A stretch of 33,608 nt of DNA from Desarmillaria ectypa (Eukaryota; Basidiomycota; Agaricomycetes; Agaricales; Physalacriaceae). The first letter of the stretch is position 1. Every line of letters starts with the position of its first letter. The position numbers and the translations under genes were made by a program. The stretch spans positions 1 to 33,608 of the forward strand of contig JAUDYN010000022.1 in NCBI GenBank assembly GCA_030407005.1, written 5' to 3'. Shown piece after piece: positions 32,649-33,608 of the stretch. Under the pieces are notes generated by a model that had not been told where the DNA came from, ran no database searches, and saw only the letters and a program-made list of their open reading frames with translations.

Positions 32649-33608
32649 ATGCTTGGCGACGACGAGGACGTTTTCGACAGCGTAACTTGGGAGTCACCTA
32701 CAGATCCTACCTACAATGTAGAAGCACCATCGGGGCCTGGTTTCAGGCAGAGCACAGCAGATAGCAGCGAAGGGCCTCACGACCCAAGTGGGAAGGCTAT
32801 CTCATCACGACGGTCAAGGACCCAGGTGAAGGAGCTCGCAGGAAACAAAAGATGCATATGTCTCGTACCTGGTTACAGCAAAGGTAGAACCTTGAGCATG
32901 TGTGAAAGCTTTAGCCTCATCAGTTTTCACAGACGAATCTTCCGATATTTTCGACCCCAACCCTTCATCTCGTCGACGATTCAAGATTTCGTTTTCTTGC
33001 GTGACAACCTAGTCAGGGACTTTCCAGCTTGTGTAGTGCCTGCACTGCCGGAAAGCATAGGCTAGGTCCGTTCGTGCGATTTGCGGCGCAGATATCTTTC
33101 TCATGAATTATTAAGAGTAGCATCACGGGGGATAGGTTCAGTCCAGAATTCATGGAGCGGAGACGTCTAGAGTGAGAAATCTTCTGTGACCTTGTTTGAT
33201 AGTTATTGACTCTTCACAGCCTTCACCGATTTCTCCAGCGACTATCTCGGCATCCAACTCTACAGCGGAGTACTCTAATTAGGGCCTTCTTTGAATCCAC
33301 GGAATGGGTGCGTCAGGTTCTCATTCTTTGAACCTGCGCTAATAGGGCAACAGCACGTCCATATGCATCAGCATATCGCGCATCCACTGGACCAGAGCCT
33401 TCGACCGGTAATCGACAACATTTCCGACACTCTCCTTAATGCATTTTCGCGAGTCCGAAACCTGATGAGCGTTTCCTTTCCATGCGTGAAACGTCGACAA
33501 GTTTGAAGAAGGCTTAAACACATCTGAGCGCCTTTGGAACAGGGTCCGGAGTCGGACAGCGGTGAGTTCATTTCTTTGTGGGTTCTTATGCCCTTCTTTT
33601 TTGGTCAG
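32649..33608 (+). CDS. SNX4: Sorting nexin SNX4/ATG24 (partial, many apparent indels)
   Basis: PX-BAR sorting nexin of the SNX4/ATG24 type, which binds phosphatidylinositol 3-phosphate on endosomes and acts in recycling and selective autophagy. The start MLGDDEDVFDSVTWE fits the acidic N-terminus, and the gene runs off the right edge. Pieces in three frames match the family: WEGYLITTVKDP, VKELAGNK, DAYVSYLVTAK, TNLPIFSTP, NPSSRRRF, QDFVFLRDNLVRDFPACVVPALP, TGDRFSPEFMERRR, LHRFLQRLSRHPTLQRSTLIRAFFESTEW and HMHQHIAHP...NISDTLLNAF. Joining them needs at least eight one-base changes (about 32787, 32825, 32849, 32956, 32982, 33053, 33459, 33489), nearly all in homopolymers. Introns keep proper ends. 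Sequencing error is the likeliest cause; true decay cannot be excluded. Confidence 0.8.

Overview
The window is nuclear DNA of a basidiomycete fungus, very probably a mushroom-forming agaricomycete. The genes carry many short introns (about 45-60 nt, GT...AG). The gene order is that of the homeodomain (A or HD) mating-type locus: divergent HD2/HD1 pairs next to the beta-flanking gene (bfg), followed by the usual linked housekeeping genes (glycogenin, RPB2, a PTM1-like membrane protein, SNX4). The species cannot be named from sequence alone. The mitochondrial intermediate peptidase gene that usually borders this locus is not in the window.

Left edge, 1-2990: the 3' end of an unrecognised proline/glutamine-rich protein gene, then about 2.3 kb without a convincing gene.

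Mating-type core, 3015-12670, left to right: pair 1 (HD2 on minus 3015-4535; HD1 on plus 4743-5955); a secreted GDSL/SGNH esterase on minus (5975-6982); a short scar (7344-7525) in which the tail of a vanished HD2 gene is joined to the tail of a vanished HD1 gene; a second, closely similar GDSL esterase on minus (7876-8880); pair 2 (HD2 on minus 9101-10680; HD1 on plus 10811-12670). The esterases and the scar show that an HD-pair-plus-esterase unit was duplicated in tandem and that one HD pair was later lost. Pair 2 looks intact. Pair 1 looks impaired: its HD2 has an apparent frameshift inside the homeodomain, and its HD1 has Ser instead of the near-invariant Asn of the recognition helix. The pair 1 promoter holds four copies of an HMG-box-type motif (AACAATG). 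One of these lies in a 21-bp block that recurs in the pair 2 promoter.

Right flank, 13331-33608: bfg (-), an F-box protein (+), an ABC1/ADCK2-like mitochondrial kinase-like protein (-), a glycogenin-type glycosyltransferase (+), an alanine-rich unknown protein (+), a fructosamine-kinase family protein (+), RPB2 (+), a PTM1/GOST seven-TM protein (-) and the start of SNX4/ATG24 (+). Pairs bfg/F-box, ABC1/glycogenin and PTM1/SNX4 are divergent; RPB2 and PTM1 are convergent.

Sequence quality is a caveat. The SNX4 gene at the right end needs at least eight single-base corrections, mostly in homopolymers, and the glycogenin gene needs one in a run of six G. This pattern looks more like sequencing or assembly error than gene decay. 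The pair 1 HD2 frameshift involves a non-homopolymer 4-base repeat, but it should be read with the same caution.
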